Shown: positions 1-8,683, counted from the stretch's first letter. The stretch is 64,000 nucleotides of DNA from Clostridium sp. BNL1100 (GCF_000244875.1 NC_016791.1:4283001-4347000); one strand, 5' to 3'. The notes: generated from the letters alone by a model not told the origin. Program-made: numbers and translations.

Positions 1-128
1 GTGATTTTCAGGACATAGCTGAGTATCTGGATAAAAATGCACAACCGGAAGATCTTATTCTCACAATGGGAGCAGGCGATATCGTAAGATGCGGAGAAAT
101 GTTCTTGAATTTAAGAGCAAATAAGTAA
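1..128 (+). CDS. murC: UDP-N-acetylmuramate--L-alanine ligase (MurC), 3' end only
   Basis: Only the last 41 codons are in the window, read from base 3 to the TAA at 126-128. The peptide ends with [18 protein letters not shown], which resembles the C-terminal end of MurC ligases, where a TMGAGDI segment precedes the last helix. MurC adds L-alanine to UDP-MurNAc in cytoplasmic peptidoglycan precursor synthesis. The call rests on this short tail, so the identity is likely but not certain. The gene is followed at once by a MITE and converges on fabZ. Confidence 0.7.
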   Translation, partial: DFQDIAEYLDKNAQPEDLILTMGAGDIVRCGEMFLNLRANK

Positions 129-138
129 ATTTTTTTAA

Positions 139-439
139 GGGGCTGTCGCAAAACTAATTTTTATTTTTCTAAACCTATACTCAGAGTATAAATTGTATCA
201 ATGGAAGCTTGGTTAAAGATATTTGCAGACGTTTACCGGCGAACACGGATATTTTACCGGAAAATCTACACGATGTAGGTTTTAGCGAAACCATGAATCA
301 TGGACGATGAATGTGAGCGACGGTAAAATATCCTATGATGAGCCGCTAGAAACTCTTGCAAATATCTTGGAAGCAATCATTGATATAATTTTATACGGGA
401 GTCTGTGTTATAGCAGAAAAACTGTTTTGCGGCAACCCC
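139..439 (+). repeat. MITE copy 1 (long imperfect palindrome, 301 bp)
   Basis: The left end reads GGGGCTGTCGCAAAACTA. The right end is the imperfect inverse (reverse complement GGGGTTGCCGCAAAACAG). Inside, the arms are complementary over most of the length: ATCAATGGAAGC...GATATTTGCAGA on the left pairs with the reverse complement of TCTTGCAAATATCTTGGAAG on the right, around a central CCATGAATCATGG. There is no credible ORF. Three more copies occur in the window (25681-27664 interrupted, 30825-31122, 58992-59293). It lies between convergent murC and fabZ. The ends closely match the left end of the IS1182-type element at 9440, so it is probably a non-autonomous derivative of that family. Confidence 0.88.
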
Positions 440-462
440 TATTTATTCTAGTAAAACTTTAC

Positions 463-891
463 TTATGCCTTAGTCATTGCAAACTTGATTTCACCTTCCG
501 CTGCAACTTTACCGTCTACACTTGCCTTAACCTTTGCCTTGGTAACTCCAAGCTTACTCATTAGAATCTCGGCTTCAAGGGTAAGAACATCCCCAGGCAT
601 TACCTGATTTTTAAATTTCATAGCATCAATTCCGGCAAACACACCCAATTTCCCCTTGTTTTCTTCCAAAACAGCAACCGCTATCCCCGCAGCCTGTGCC
701 AAAGCCTCTACTATCAATACTCCCGGCATTATTGGGTATTCCGGAAAATGTCCTTGAAAAAACGGCTCGTTAATGGAAACATTCTTTATGGCAACTACTT
801 TTTTACCCGGCTCAAGTTCTATAACCTTATCAACCAGTAGAAACGGATATCTGTGGGGTAATAATTCCCTGACTTCTTTATTTGTAAGCAT
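463..891 (-). CDS. fabZ: 3-hydroxyacyl-[ACP] dehydratase FabZ
   Basis: FabZ dehydrates 3-hydroxyacyl-ACP to trans-2-enoyl-ACP in type II fatty acid synthesis in the cytoplasm. The 142-aa protein has the normal length and the hot-dog fold signature: [12 protein letters not shown] near the N-terminus, the catalytic His48 in [12 protein letters not shown] and the catalytic Glu62 in EALAQAAG. The ATG at 891 follows a purine-rich GGAGG site. It is the last gene of the leftward flagellar/mbl block, and fabZ also follows mbl-flhO-flhP in Bacillus, so the placement is conserved. It converges on murC across MITE copy 1. Confidence 0.96.
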   Translation of the reverse strand: MLTNKEVRELLPHRYPFLLVDKVIELEPGKKVVAIKNVSINEPFFQGHFPEYPIMPGVLIVEALAQAAGIAVAVLEENKGKLGVFAGIDAMKFKNQVMPGDVLTLEAEILMSKLGVTKAKVKASVDGKVAAEGEIKFAMTKA

Positions 892-996
892 ATAACCTCC
901 AATTTACTTTTTGATACATATAATTATGACTAGGTAATATATTCGACTATATAATTCAAAAATCCTTTTAGATATAAAATTTTACACCCTAACCGC

Positions 997-2151
997 TTAT
1001 TTAATCTTTACTATAAAACACCCTGCTACCGGCCTCTCAATACCTTCATAGGATGGTCTGTTCCGGAGGCTGCCATTTACTATCATCTGTGAAGAGGCTC
1101 CTCCGTCCAGCATTGCAGCATCCTTTACTCCTATCTTAACCAGATATTCACCCATTTCCTTACCTGTCATTCCTTCGCTGTATCCCGGCTGACGCCCATC
1201 TGAAACCATCATTAATATTTTGCCGTCTGTCTTAATACCGATAACCGTTCTAGGGTCTCGGTTGCTCAGAGTTCCCGCCCACCTGTCACGTTCAGGTACT
1301 ACTGATTTTCCATCTTTGACAAGCATACTTCCACATTCATATGCTTGGTAACTGTATCCTAAATACGGCTCTATCCTAATATTGACTGTATCTCCTGCTT
1401 TTAAACCCATTTTTTCAGGCAGCTTAGCTTTTTCGCCATAAAAGCTGATGACACTGGCACCTCTTTTTATGTTAACTTCTTTTGTATCCTCTACTATCGC
1501 CGATATTTCATTTTCTGTAATTATTATTGATGTATTTTTTACTTCAGCTCTGTTTGTATTTCCAAATTTGTCATTATATAAAACGACGTCGTTGCTTTTA
1601 CCTATTCTGTTCATCTCATTTATCTTGATTTTATTACCATTATGCTCTAGGGAGATATTAGTATAAAAAGTTTCAAATCTGGCACCTTTTTTGTCAACAA
1701 CGAGTACAGGACTTAGCCCCGTTGAAGCGGTAAGCATCTGTCCATCTATTGCAACCATGCCTGTGGGATCACCGAATTGATAGAAAAACCCTCCATTAAT
1801 TGCTGCATATGCCCCGTTCCTTTTACAAATATCAGATAATTTTTCAAAGCCAAAAATATTATCAAATGACAATGCTGGTTTGAATTCAACTCTCTCATCT
1901 CTTGGATCAAACTCCAGCGTATAAATTTCCTGCTTGTACCCGTTTATAATTTCTGTTGTATGCTTATATTGGACAGGTAAGGGCTGTACTGATTTTGACG
2001 ATGTACCCGGAGAATTCAAGGTGTTATTAGTCTTCCCCTGAGTATTATTATTTGGGGAAAATAAAAATTGTCCTGCATAAATTAACATGAAGGACAATAC
2101 TAAAATCAATCCAATATTTATAATCAGTTTCTGATTATTTTTTTTCATCAA
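997..2151 (-). CDS. Membrane-anchored phosphodiester glycosidase (NAGPA) domain protein
   Basis: The protein has 384 aa. Residues 12-30 form one hydrophobic anchor, followed by a Ser/Thr/Asn-rich linker (about 31-60) and then a NAGPA/DUF2233-type domain. Conserved features seen are NGGFFYQFGDPTGMVAIDG, a DGRQPGYSEGMT segment and DGGASSQMIVNG close to the C-terminus. The family is named for the enzyme that uncovers mannose-6-phosphate, and bacterial members act on phosphodiester-linked glycans of the envelope. The natural substrate here is unknown. Its start overlaps the end of the rod-binding gene by 17 bp, so the two are probably co-translated, which places an envelope enzyme in the flagellar rod operon. 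Confidence 0.85.
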   Translation of the reverse strand: MMKKNNQKLIINIGLILVLSFMLIYAGQFLFSPNNNTQGKTNNTLNSPGTSSKSVQPLPVQYKHTTEIINGYKQEIYTLEFDPRDERVEFKPALSFDNIFGFEKLSDICKRNGAYAAINGGFFYQFGDPTGMVAIDGQMLTASTGLSPVLVVDKKGARFETFYTNISLEHNGNKIKINEMNRIGKSNDVVLYNDKFGNTNRAEVKNTSIIITENEISAIVEDTKEVNIKRGASVISFYGEKAKLPEKMGLKAGDTVNIRIEPYLGYSYQAYECGSMLVKDGKSVVPERDRWAGTLSNRDPRTVIGIKTDGKILMMVSDGRQPGYSEGMTGKEMGEYLVKIGVKDAAMLDGGASSQMIVNGSLRNRPSYEGIERPVAGCFIVKIK

Positions 2152-2524
2152 ATACTCCTCCGGTAACTGAGGCAGAGTCTTCCTGTTTATACTTTTTCGA
2201 CAACTGCTTGTACATCATATCCCCCAAACCAATACCTCTTTCAGATGCAACCTCGCAAAGCTGATCATCAAGCATTGAATTGTATATGTCAGACGCCGTG
2301 TCGCTTTCCAGATAATCTGACTTTGGTACGGTAGACTTCATCTGTTTATAAAGCATGCTTATAAACAGGCTTTCAAACTCATGGCACACTTCTTTCAATT
2401 CGCTGTCATCACCTTTAGCAGCAGCCTCTCTGAGTCGTTTTTCAAAACTGTCCTCAGAAATTTTTGAGCTGGTGCTTCTGGCGGTATCAAATGTATTTTT
2501 TGAATTAACGCTTCCTACATCCAT
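2135..2524 (-). CDS. Rod-binding protein (FlgJ N-terminal domain type)
   Basis: This 129-aa protein matches the rod-binding half of FlgJ: LKEVCHEFESLFISMLYKQMKST, then a segment ending YNSMLDDQLCEVASERGIGLGDMMYKQL. It has no muramidase domain, as is usual in Gram-positive bacteria. The family helps assemble the flagellar rod through the cell wall. The ATG follows ACAGGTG at suitable spacing. It lies directly downstream of flgG and overlaps the NAGPA-like gene. The first 25 residues are Ser/Thr-rich and of low complexity. Confidence 0.88.
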   Translation of the reverse strand: MDVGSVNSKNTFDTARSTSSKISEDSFEKRLREAAAKGDDSELKEVCHEFESLFISMLYKQMKSTVPKSDYLESDTASDIYNSMLDDQLCEVASERGIGLGDMMYKQLSKKYKQEDSASVTGGVFDEKK

Positions 2525-2541
2525 TATAATTCACCTGTTTT

Positions 2542-3354
2542 CTATCTTCTCAAATTATTAGCTATCTGAAGCATATCGTCAGATGACTGTATTGCCTTTG
2601 AGCTAACTTCATATGCTCTCTGAGCAACTATAAGCTTTACCATTTCGTCAACAACCTGAACATTGGAGGATTCAAGAAAACCCTGTTTCATAATGCTCTT
2701 TGCATTTTCATCTTCGCTGACCTGTACAGGTTCTCCTGTAGCTGAATTGCTTGAATAAAGGTTGTTTCCTACTGCTTCTAATGCATACTTATTAGGGAAA
2801 ATTACCATTCCTATAGTCTGATCCATAGGAACGCTAACGCCTTCTGCATCTTTATAGCTCATCTCTCCACGTGGAGAAACTGAAAGCTCCGATATATTTA
2901 CTTCAGGGTCGAATAGTATCTCCTCTCCCGAATTGTCAAGAACAGCGTATCCATCGGATGTAGTAAGTTTCTTCATACCGTCCTCTGTAATACTCAGCTT
3001 AAAGGAACCATCTCTTGAATACTGAACAATTCCCTGTGGGCCCATTATAGTGAAGAAGCCTTCTCCGTCTATGGCGAAATCGAGATTGGAACTCGTCTGC
3101 TCAGGGGTACCGTTTTCAAAATTTCTCACTGTGGAGCTTACTACCGTTCCATGTCCTACCTGAAGATTTACAGGCTTTCCGGCATCATTCAGAACATATG
3201 CCCTGTCCATTGTCTGGTACAGGAGATCCTTAAATTCTGCTCTTTCCTTTTTATATCCAGTAGTATTAACGTTTGCAAGATTATTTGAAATAACATCTAC
3301 ATTGAACTGTTGAGCCTTCATTCCTGAGCCGGCTGTATATAATGCTCTCATCAT
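2542..3354 (-). CDS. flgG: Flagellar basal-body rod protein FlgG (FlhP-like)
   Basis: FlgG builds the distal flagellar rod. The 270-aa protein has the flagellar rod/hook N-terminal motif MMRALYTAGSGMKAQQ followed by ISNNLANVNTTGYKK. A central FlgE/F/G domain contains LDFAIDGEGFFTI. The C-terminal motif is QGFLESSNVQVVDEMVKLI followed by RAYEVSSKAIQSSDDMLQIA. Both ends form the coiled-coil helices of axial proteins. Two adjacent ATGs follow GGAGGT and either could initiate. It is downstream of flgF and corresponds by position to flhP of Bacillus. Confidence 0.95.
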   Translation of the reverse strand: MMRALYTAGSGMKAQQFNVDVISNNLANVNTTGYKKERAEFKDLLYQTMDRAYVLNDAGKPVNLQVGHGTVVSSTVRNFENGTPEQTSSNLDFAIDGEGFFTIMGPQGIVQYSRDGSFKLSITEDGMKKLTTSDGYAVLDNSGEEILFDPEVNISELSVSPRGEMSYKDAEGVSVPMDQTIGMVIFPNKYALEAVGNNLYSSNSATGEPVQVSEDENAKSIMKQGFLESSNVQVVDEMVKLIVAQRAYEVSSKAIQSSDDMLQIANNLRR

Positions 3355-3403
3355 AGCCTTTAAACCTCCAAATAAATTTAAAATATATGTTTATCGGAAT
3401 CTA

Positions 3404-4201
3404 TTATCTAACCAAACCTACCTCATTGACTGCTTTTTCCAACGTTCCATCCTGAGCCTGCAAAACTTTCTGATTTGCCTCATAAGCTCTCATAACTGTT
3501 ATCATATCAACCATCTCATCTATAACATTAACATTTGACTGTTCATCATAACCCTGAATAACTGAACCTGTGAATTCAGCTACCTCACCTCCGTTATTCT
3601 GAACAAGATTATTTCCGAATTTTCTTAATTGAGTTGAATCCGCAAACTGAGCTATACGAAGAGTGTCAACAACAGCCCCGTTCTGCATGATGTTACCTTT
3701 ACTGTCAACTGTAAAATCCCCCTGTTTAAGGGTTATAGGTCCTTTTTTGCCTAATACGGCATATCCATCCCCTGTAACCAGCTGATTGTTAGCGTCCAGA
3801 CAAAATGAACCGTTTTTTGTATAGAACTCCTGCATTGTGTTATCCTGCGGATTTATAACTCCTACAGTGAAAAAAGCAGGACTTGCTGTCGTACCTGAAC
3901 TGTCATCTTTAATTGCCAGGTCGTATCTGTCTCCGGTCTGCACCATCTGGCCCTGTGTGTAATATGTATATACTTCGCCGACATCACTACTGAGCTCCAT
4001 TGTACCAACAACGGCTGACGGATTGGTCGGACTCTGTGTGTCGTTAATTCTCCTTGTTAAAATTTCAGGAAAACTCTGGTAAACTACTGTATCCTTCTTG
4101 TATGCCGAAGTATTGACGTTTGCCATATTATTTGTAATAACGTCCAGTTTCTTTTGATTTGCCAGCATACTCCACGCAGAAGTATATAAACCTCTAATCA
4201 T
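3404..4201 (-). CDS. flgF: Flagellar hook-basal body protein (FlgF/FlhO-like)
   Basis: This 265-aa axial protein begins MIRGLYTSAWSMLANQKKLD with VITNNMANVNTSAYKK. It ends with QGYDEQSNVNVIDEMVDMITVMRAYEANQKVLQAQD, the paired N- and C-terminal helices of flagellar rod proteins. The central part carries YDLAIKDDS, the position of the FlgF/G-type core. It is the paralogue of the next gene and corresponds to flhO in the Bacillus mbl-flhO-flhP order. It is separated from mbl by a strong terminator hairpin, so the two flagellar rod genes probably have their own promoter in 4202-4299. Confidence 0.92.
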   Translation of the reverse strand: MIRGLYTSAWSMLANQKKLDVITNNMANVNTSAYKKDTVVYQSFPEILTRRINDTQSPTNPSAVVGTMELSSDVGEVYTYYTQGQMVQTGDRYDLAIKDDSSGTTASPAFFTVGVINPQDNTMQEFYTKNGSFCLDANNQLVTGDGYAVLGKKGPITLKQGDFTVDSKGNIMQNGAVVDTLRIAQFADSTQLRKFGNNLVQNNGGEVAEFTGSVIQGYDEQSNVNVIDEMVDMITVMRAYEANQKVLQAQDGTLEKAVNEVGLVR

Positions 4202-4299
4202 AAGATATCTCCTTATGTAAATTCATTACTCTATATATCGGCAACTATAATTATTTACTTTAGATTTTTTCTATACTAATATATCCTAAATATCAAAAA

Positions 4300-4322
4300 G
4301 AGGGGTAAATGTTTTACCCCTC
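4300..4322 (-). terminator. Intrinsic terminator after mbl
   Basis: On the minus strand GAGGGGTAAA and TTTACCCCTC pair around a 3-nt loop and are followed by TTTTTGATATT. It sits just after the mbl stop and before flgF, so most transcription from the mbl promoter should stop here. Confidence 0.85.
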
Positions 4323-4335
4323 GATTCACTCTTTT

Positions 4336-5364
4336 TTATCTTTTATAATTTGCCCTGTTTTCTGTAAGAGCACTGGCTTCAATGGCTTCTATATTGTCCA
4401 GCGCCTTACCAGTTCCAAGGGCTACACAAGAGATAGAATCATCTGCAATTATTACATTTATACCTGTTTTCTCCTGAAGCAATTTATCCAGACCGTAAAT
4501 AAGACTTCCACCGCCTGTCATAACTATACCCCTGTCACTTATGTCAGCTGCAAGCTCAGGTGGCGTACGTTCCAGAACTGAATGTACGGCTTCAACAACA
4601 CTTGAAATAGGTTCTTCCAATGCTTCCATCATCTCAGTTGAGGATATGGTGATTGTCTTTGGAAGTCCTGAAATCAGGTTCCTTCCTCTGATGTCCATTG
4701 TAACCTCCTGAACTCGTGGATAAACCGTACCTATGTTGATTTTCAATTCTTCGGCGGTTCTTTCACCTATCATAATGTTGTGTTTTTTACGCATATAACG
4801 AACAATAGCTTCGTCAAACTTGTCTCCGGCTATCTTTATGGAAGTACTTACTACTGTACCGCCCAGTGATATTACAGCAATATCCGTAGTACCGCCGCCC
4901 ATGTCAACAACCATGCTGCCACATGCCTTTGCAATATCAATGCCTGCTCCAATAGCAGCTGCAATAGGCTCTTCTATCAAATATGTCTTTCTTGCTCCAG
5001 CTTGCATGGATGCATCTATTACAGCACGCTTTTCAACTTCTGTAACACCGCTGGGAACACAAACCATAATTCTTGGTTTGAAAAACTTTCTGTTCCCGGT
5101 TACTTTATTTATGAAATATTTAAGCATTCTCTCTGTTATGTCATAATCGGAAATTACACCTTCACGCAGAGGCCTGATAGCCACTATGTTTCCGGGTGTT
5201 CTTCCCAGCATTCTTCTTGCCTCTTCGCCTACCGCAAGTAATTTATTTGTGTTCTTATCTATAGCTACAACGGATGGCTCCCTTAATACTATTCCCTTAC
5301 CTTTAATGTATACAAGTACTGTGGCAGTACCCAAATCAATACCGATGTCCTGTCCAAATCCCAA
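4336..5364 (-). CDS. mbl: MreB-like actin homologue (Mbl type)
   Basis: This is a bacterial actin that organises sidewall peptidoglycan synthesis beneath the membrane. Features seen are the phosphate-1 motif DIGIDLGTATVLVY at the N-terminus, VCVPSGVTEVEKRAV, the phosphate-2 motif MVVDMGGGTTDIAV and the adenosine motif IVMTGGGSLIYGLD. An upstream in-frame TTG at 5373 directly abuts the AAGGAG site. The TTG at 5364, nine bases from that site, is the better start and gives 342 aa. The Mbl label rather than MreB comes from its place ahead of two flagellar rod genes and fabZ, as in Bacillus; paralogues are hard to separate by eye. Confidence 0.9.
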   Translation of the reverse strand: MGFGQDIGIDLGTATVLVYIKGKGIVLREPSVVAIDKNTNKLLAVGEEARRMLGRTPGNIVAIRPLREGVISDYDITERMLKYFINKVTGNRKFFKPRIMVCVPSGVTEVEKRAVIDASMQAGARKTYLIEEPIAAAIGAGIDIAKACGSMVVDMGGGTTDIAVISLGGTVVSTSIKIAGDKFDEAIVRYMRKKHNIMIGERTAEELKINIGTVYPRVQEVTMDIRGRNLISGLPKTITISSTEMMEALEEPISSVVEAVHSVLERTPPELAADISDRGIVMTGGGSLIYGLDKLLQEKTGINVIIADDSISCVALGTGKALDNIEAIEASALTENRANYKR

Positions 5365-5547
5365 ACGAAACAACTCCTTGATTCCCTTAATTTGATAATT
5401 TAACAGAAATTATAACCATTTATAGAGTACGATTTAAATTTGTACATATTAAGTCAAAATTATCTATTATTTATATTATCATATTAATATAATTATGCAA
5501 TATTTTTGTACTTTTTAAAAGTTACAAAATGGTAAATATTTCTTGCC

Positions 5548-6738
5548 TTATAAAGCCACTTTTTCCAATATGCCCCTAAGCTTTGCAATTGCTATTCCGT
5601 AATTGCAGATACTTACATTCTGGGCCCCTGCTGACTCTATACGAGAAAGTACATATTTTCTGTTAAACATACAGCAGCCGCACTGAATAACCAGTGAGTA
5701 TTTTGACAAATCCTTTGGAAAGTCCGCCCCACTGACAATGTCAACTGTCAGGTCTTCACCCACTTTTTGTCTGAGAAGCCTTGGAAGCTGTACACGTCCG
5801 ATATCCTCACTGAGCGGTGCGTGTGTACAGGCTTCTGCAATCAGAACAGCTGATTCTTCAGTTAGTGCGTCTATTGCTTCTGCACCTTTAATGTATGCAG
5901 AAATATCACCTTTGTATTCTGCAAACAGCACGGAAAATGATGTCAACAGGCTTTCTTCAGGTTTTTTTGCATATACCTTGTCGAACACCTGAGAATCGGT
6001 AATTATTAATTTTGGAGGTTTTGCCATTGCCTTTAGTGCATTATCAAGCTTGTCGGTAGTAACACTCATAACCATACATTTTAAATCCAGCAAATCTCTG
6101 ATTACCTGCACCTGGGGCAAAATCAGGCGACCCTTTGGCGCCTGAATATCCTGAGGCATAACCAGCAATACCAGGTCTCCTTCGTTTACAAGGTGAGCTG
6201 TTATGCTGCTTACCTCAAAATCTTCCGGCACGGCTCTTATGAGTTCTTCTCTGACTTTATCAAGTCCGGTTTTTTCCTTTGCACTGATAATAATTGGCAT
6301 CAGTCCAAGAGTGTCCTCTACCTGCTTTGTTATATCATCGGTATTTTCAAGTATATCTGCTTTATTGATAACAGGAATAACCGGTATTTTACGTTTTTTA
6401 AGCTCATCAGTCCATTCCTTTTCCAACGAAAGCTCTGTTCCCGAGAAAAATACGATGGCTACATCTGTTTTTTCAATGGCCTTACGGCTTTTTTCTATTC
6501 TCAATTCTCCTAAAGTACCAACATCGTCAAAACCCGCTGTATCAATAAACATAACAGGGCCTATGGGATGCAGCTCCATTGCCTTGTATACGGGATCCGT
6601 AGTGGTTCCGGCGATTTCGGATACCAGCGCAATGTCCTGTCCCGTTATTGCATTAATTAGTGAAGATTTTCCGCTGTTTCTTCTGCCGAATAGCGCAATG
6701 TGCAGCCTGTTTGCACCCGGTGTATTTGTAAGACTCAT
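5548..6738 (-). CDS. hydF: [FeFe]-hydrogenase H-cluster maturation GTPase HydF
   Basis: HydF is the scaffold on which the 2Fe subcluster of [FeFe]-hydrogenase is assembled and delivered. The N-terminal GTPase domain shows the P-loop GRRNSGKS (residues 18-25), a DTAGFDD G3 motif and an NKAD G4 motif. The C-terminal part carries the cluster-binding CTHAP and IQCGCC segments. A longer reading from 6792 would overlap hydG, whereas the ATG at 6738 has a clear AGGAGG site, giving 396 aa. It is the last gene of the regulator-hydG-hydF operon. The partner hydE is about 18 kb away at 24643. Confidence 0.95.
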   Translation of the reverse strand: MSLTNTPGANRLHIALFGRRNSGKSSLINAITGQDIALVSEIAGTTTDPVYKAMELHPIGPVMFIDTAGFDDVGTLGELRIEKSRKAIEKTDVAIVFFSGTELSLEKEWTDELKKRKIPVIPVINKADILENTDDITKQVEDTLGLMPIIISAKEKTGLDKVREELIRAVPEDFEVSSITAHLVNEGDLVLLVMPQDIQAPKGRLILPQVQVIRDLLDLKCMVMSVTTDKLDNALKAMAKPPKLIITDSQVFDKVYAKKPEESLLTSFSVLFAEYKGDISAYIKGAEAIDALTEESAVLIAEACTHAPLSEDIGRVQLPRLLRQKVGEDLTVDIVSGADFPKDLSKYSLVIQCGCCMFNRKYVLSRIESAGAQNVSICNYGIAIAKLRGILEKVAL

Positions 6739-6754
6739 TTTTATTCCTCCTAAT

Positions 6755-8167
6755 CTAGAACCTGAAATCCCTCTTACCATCATGGAGATCACTTAAATGC
6801 TCTTTTACGATTCTTTTAACATCATCGTTTTGCAGCAGCTCCACTTCTTTTTCTATCATTTTTTCACCTTTTGCTCTTGTGTCTTCCGATGCGTAGTCTT
6901 CCAGATATTCTTTTAGTGTCATAATTGCATTGGGATGACAAACGTGTGCAATTGCACCGCTTTTAACAAGTCTCATAAACCTGTCCCCTGTTCTACCTTC
7001 CCGGTAGCATGCTGTACAAAAGCTTGGAATATACCCCAGTACCAAAAGCCAGTTAACTATTTCATCCATGGTTCTTGTATCGTTTACTTCAAATTGTGCA
7101 GAGTTCTCTGATTCTTTTTCTACGTAACCGCCTACACTTGTTGAAGACCCTCCGCTAATTTGAGAAACACCCAATTTGAGACATTCCCCACGGGTCTTCT
7201 CCGATTCTCTTGTGGACATGATTATACCTGTGTACGGTACTGCTATACGAAGAATTGCTACAATTTTTTCAAATATGGAGTCAGGTATTGCATTTGAATA
7301 CTCCTTCAAATCCACATCATCCGCCGGCCTTATACGTGGTACGCTGATTGTGTGAGGCCCAACTCCCATTGCATCCTCCAAATGCTTTGCGTGCATAAGC
7401 AAACCTACAAAATCATATTTGTAAAGGTTCAGGCCAAAAAGGACACCAAGGCCTACATCATCAATTCCACCCTCCATTGCTCTGTCCATGGCTTCAGTAT
7501 GATAAGCATAATTGTGCTTTGGCCCCTTGGGGTGTAGGTACTCGTATGTTGGCTTATGATAAGTTTCCTGAAATAATATATAGGTTCCTATTCCCGCATC
7601 CTTGAGCTTTTTGTAATTTTCAACGGTTGTAGCGGCAATATTCACATTAACTCGGCGGATTGCACCATTCTTGTGCTTTATTCCGTAAATTGTTTTTATA
7701 CTGTCCAATACATATTCTATTGGACAGTTCTCCGGATCCTCTCCCGTTTCAAGTGCAAGTCGTTTGTGACCCATATCCTGCAGGGCCATAACTTCCCTGA
7801 CTATGTCCTCCTGAGACAACTGCTTTCTTGCTATATGCTTGTTTGAGCCGTGGTAGGGGCAATATCTGCACTCATTTACACAGTAGTTTGAAAGATAGAG
7901 AGGTGCAAACATTACTATCCTGTTTCCATAGAATTTCTTTTTAATATGCTCTGCAAGCTTAGACACCTTTTCTTTAACCTCATCCAGCTCACATTCCAGT
8001 AATACTGCTGCTTCCCTGTAGCTTAATCCTTTGTACTCAGCTGCCTTTTGAAGGATATCTTCTATGAGCGATATATTCTCCTTGTTACTGCGGGCATACT
8101 CCAGTGTTTCTAAAATTTCCTCGTCGTTAATAAAGTCTTCGGCTTTTTTTGATTTGCTGTTATACAT
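6755..8167 (-). CDS. hydG: [FeFe]-hydrogenase maturase HydG (radical SAM tyrosine lyase)
   Basis: HydG cleaves tyrosine to p-cresol and dehydroglycine, which supplies the CO and CN ligands of the H-cluster. The 470-aa protein has the radical SAM motif at Cys96, Cys100 and Cys103 (CVNECRYC). The C-terminal auxiliary cluster motif is CTACYREGRTGDRFM. The length is normal for the family, in the ThiH-like branch. The ATG follows a GGAGG site. It sits 59 bp downstream of the TM1266-like regulator gene and just upstream of hydF, so the three form one leftward operon. Confidence 0.96.
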   Translation of the reverse strand: MYNSKSKKAEDFINDEEILETLEYARSNKENISLIEDILQKAAEYKGLSYREAAVLLECELDEVKEKVSKLAEHIKKKFYGNRIVMFAPLYLSNYCVNECRYCPYHGSNKHIARKQLSQEDIVREVMALQDMGHKRLALETGEDPENCPIEYVLDSIKTIYGIKHKNGAIRRVNVNIAATTVENYKKLKDAGIGTYILFQETYHKPTYEYLHPKGPKHNYAYHTEAMDRAMEGGIDDVGLGVLFGLNLYKYDFVGLLMHAKHLEDAMGVGPHTISVPRIRPADDVDLKEYSNAIPDSIFEKIVAILRIAVPYTGIIMSTRESEKTRGECLKLGVSQISGGSSTSVGGYVEKESENSAQFEVNDTRTMDEIVNWLLVLGYIPSFCTACYREGRTGDRFMRLVKSGAIAHVCHPNAIMTLKEYLEDYASEDTRAKGEKMIEKEVELLQNDDVKRIVKEHLSDLHDGKRDFRF

Positions 8168-8226
8168 ATTAATTCCTCCACAAAACAGATTTTTAATCTG
8201 ACATTACGAGGATGTTATAAGTGGAT

Positions 8227-8472
8227 TTATATTTTCGAGTAAACGGTCTTTGTATTGACTCCCCTTAACATTCCTAATTTCCCTGAAAGTGAGCTGATGA
8301 CATCATTTGGGGCATCAACAACCACGCTTATAATGGAGACACCCTTTTCACGGTATGGAATACCCATTCTTCCGACTATATATTTCCCAAATTCATGCAG
8401 AATCAGGTTTATCTTTTCTGCTGACGATAAATCATCAACTATTATTCCTATCAGAGCAATCCTTGTCTCCAT
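8227..8472 (-). CDS. TM1266-family iron-only hydrogenase system regulator
   Basis: This is a small ferredoxin-fold protein of 81 aa starting METRIALIGIIVDD. It has the family segments LHEFGKYIVGRMGIPY and ISVVVDAPNDVISSLSGKLG. The family is repeatedly found beside hydrogenase maturation genes and is named as their putative regulator; its biochemical role is not established. A longer in-frame reading begins at 8535, but that start falls inside the leader terminator. The ATG at 8472 has a GGGAGG site. It is the first gene of the operon with hydG and hydF, directly behind the leader described separately. Confidence 0.85.
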   Translation of the reverse strand: METRIALIGIIVDDLSSAEKINLILHEFGKYIVGRMGIPYREKGVSIISVVVDAPNDVISSLSGKLGMLRGVNTKTVYSKI

Positions 8473-8648
8473 TTGGCTGCCTCCCTTATAAATAAAATAA
8501 AACCCCGGATGCTTTACAGGCACGGGGTTTTTCATACTCCACCTTATAGCACCGCCTTACCACTTGGGACTAACCCTCGTGCATTCAGAACGATTATTTT
8601 AAATAATCTCTTCGCTCTTAGTATTAAAACTTTGAGTTCAGATACTTT
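8473..8648 (-). promoter_or_regulatory. Structured leader with terminator and candidate antiterminator upstream of the hyd operon
   Basis: The leader is about 175 nt between a predicted start near 8648 and the regulator ATG. On the minus strand AACCCCG (from 8529) pairs with CGGGGTT (to 8501), followed by TTATTTTATTT, making an intrinsic terminator just before the gene. Upstream, GCACGAGGGTT (8582-8572) can pair with the 5' arm AACCCCGTGC of that terminator, so the two structures exclude each other. A further perfect hairpin, GATTATTTAAAATAATC, lies at about 8592-8608. I do not recognise this as any riboswitch class I know, and there is no T-box motif. Confidence 0.6.
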
Positions 8649-8654
8649 GATAAT

Positions 8655-8683
8655 ATTTTAACATATTCACACAGTACCTTCAA
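8655..8683 (-). promoter_or_regulatory. Sigma-A-like promoter of the hyd operon
   Basis: On the minus strand TTGAAG and TAAAAT are separated by 17 bp. This placement gives a start about 175 nt before the regulator gene, which fits the structured leader. Confidence 0.55.

Noticed and set aside
307-564. 85-codon plus-strand open frame
   Set aside because: It begins inside the MITE and runs antisense through fabZ; no homology-like pattern and no ribosome binding site.
6203-6796. 197-codon plus-strand open frame opposite hydF
   Set aside because: It is antisense to conserved GTPase motifs of hydF; Ser-rich composition typical of a shadow frame.
8473-8535. N-terminal extension of the TM1266-like regulator
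   Set aside because: The extra 21 codons coincide with the leader terminator hairpin, and a good ribosome binding site precedes the ATG at 8472.
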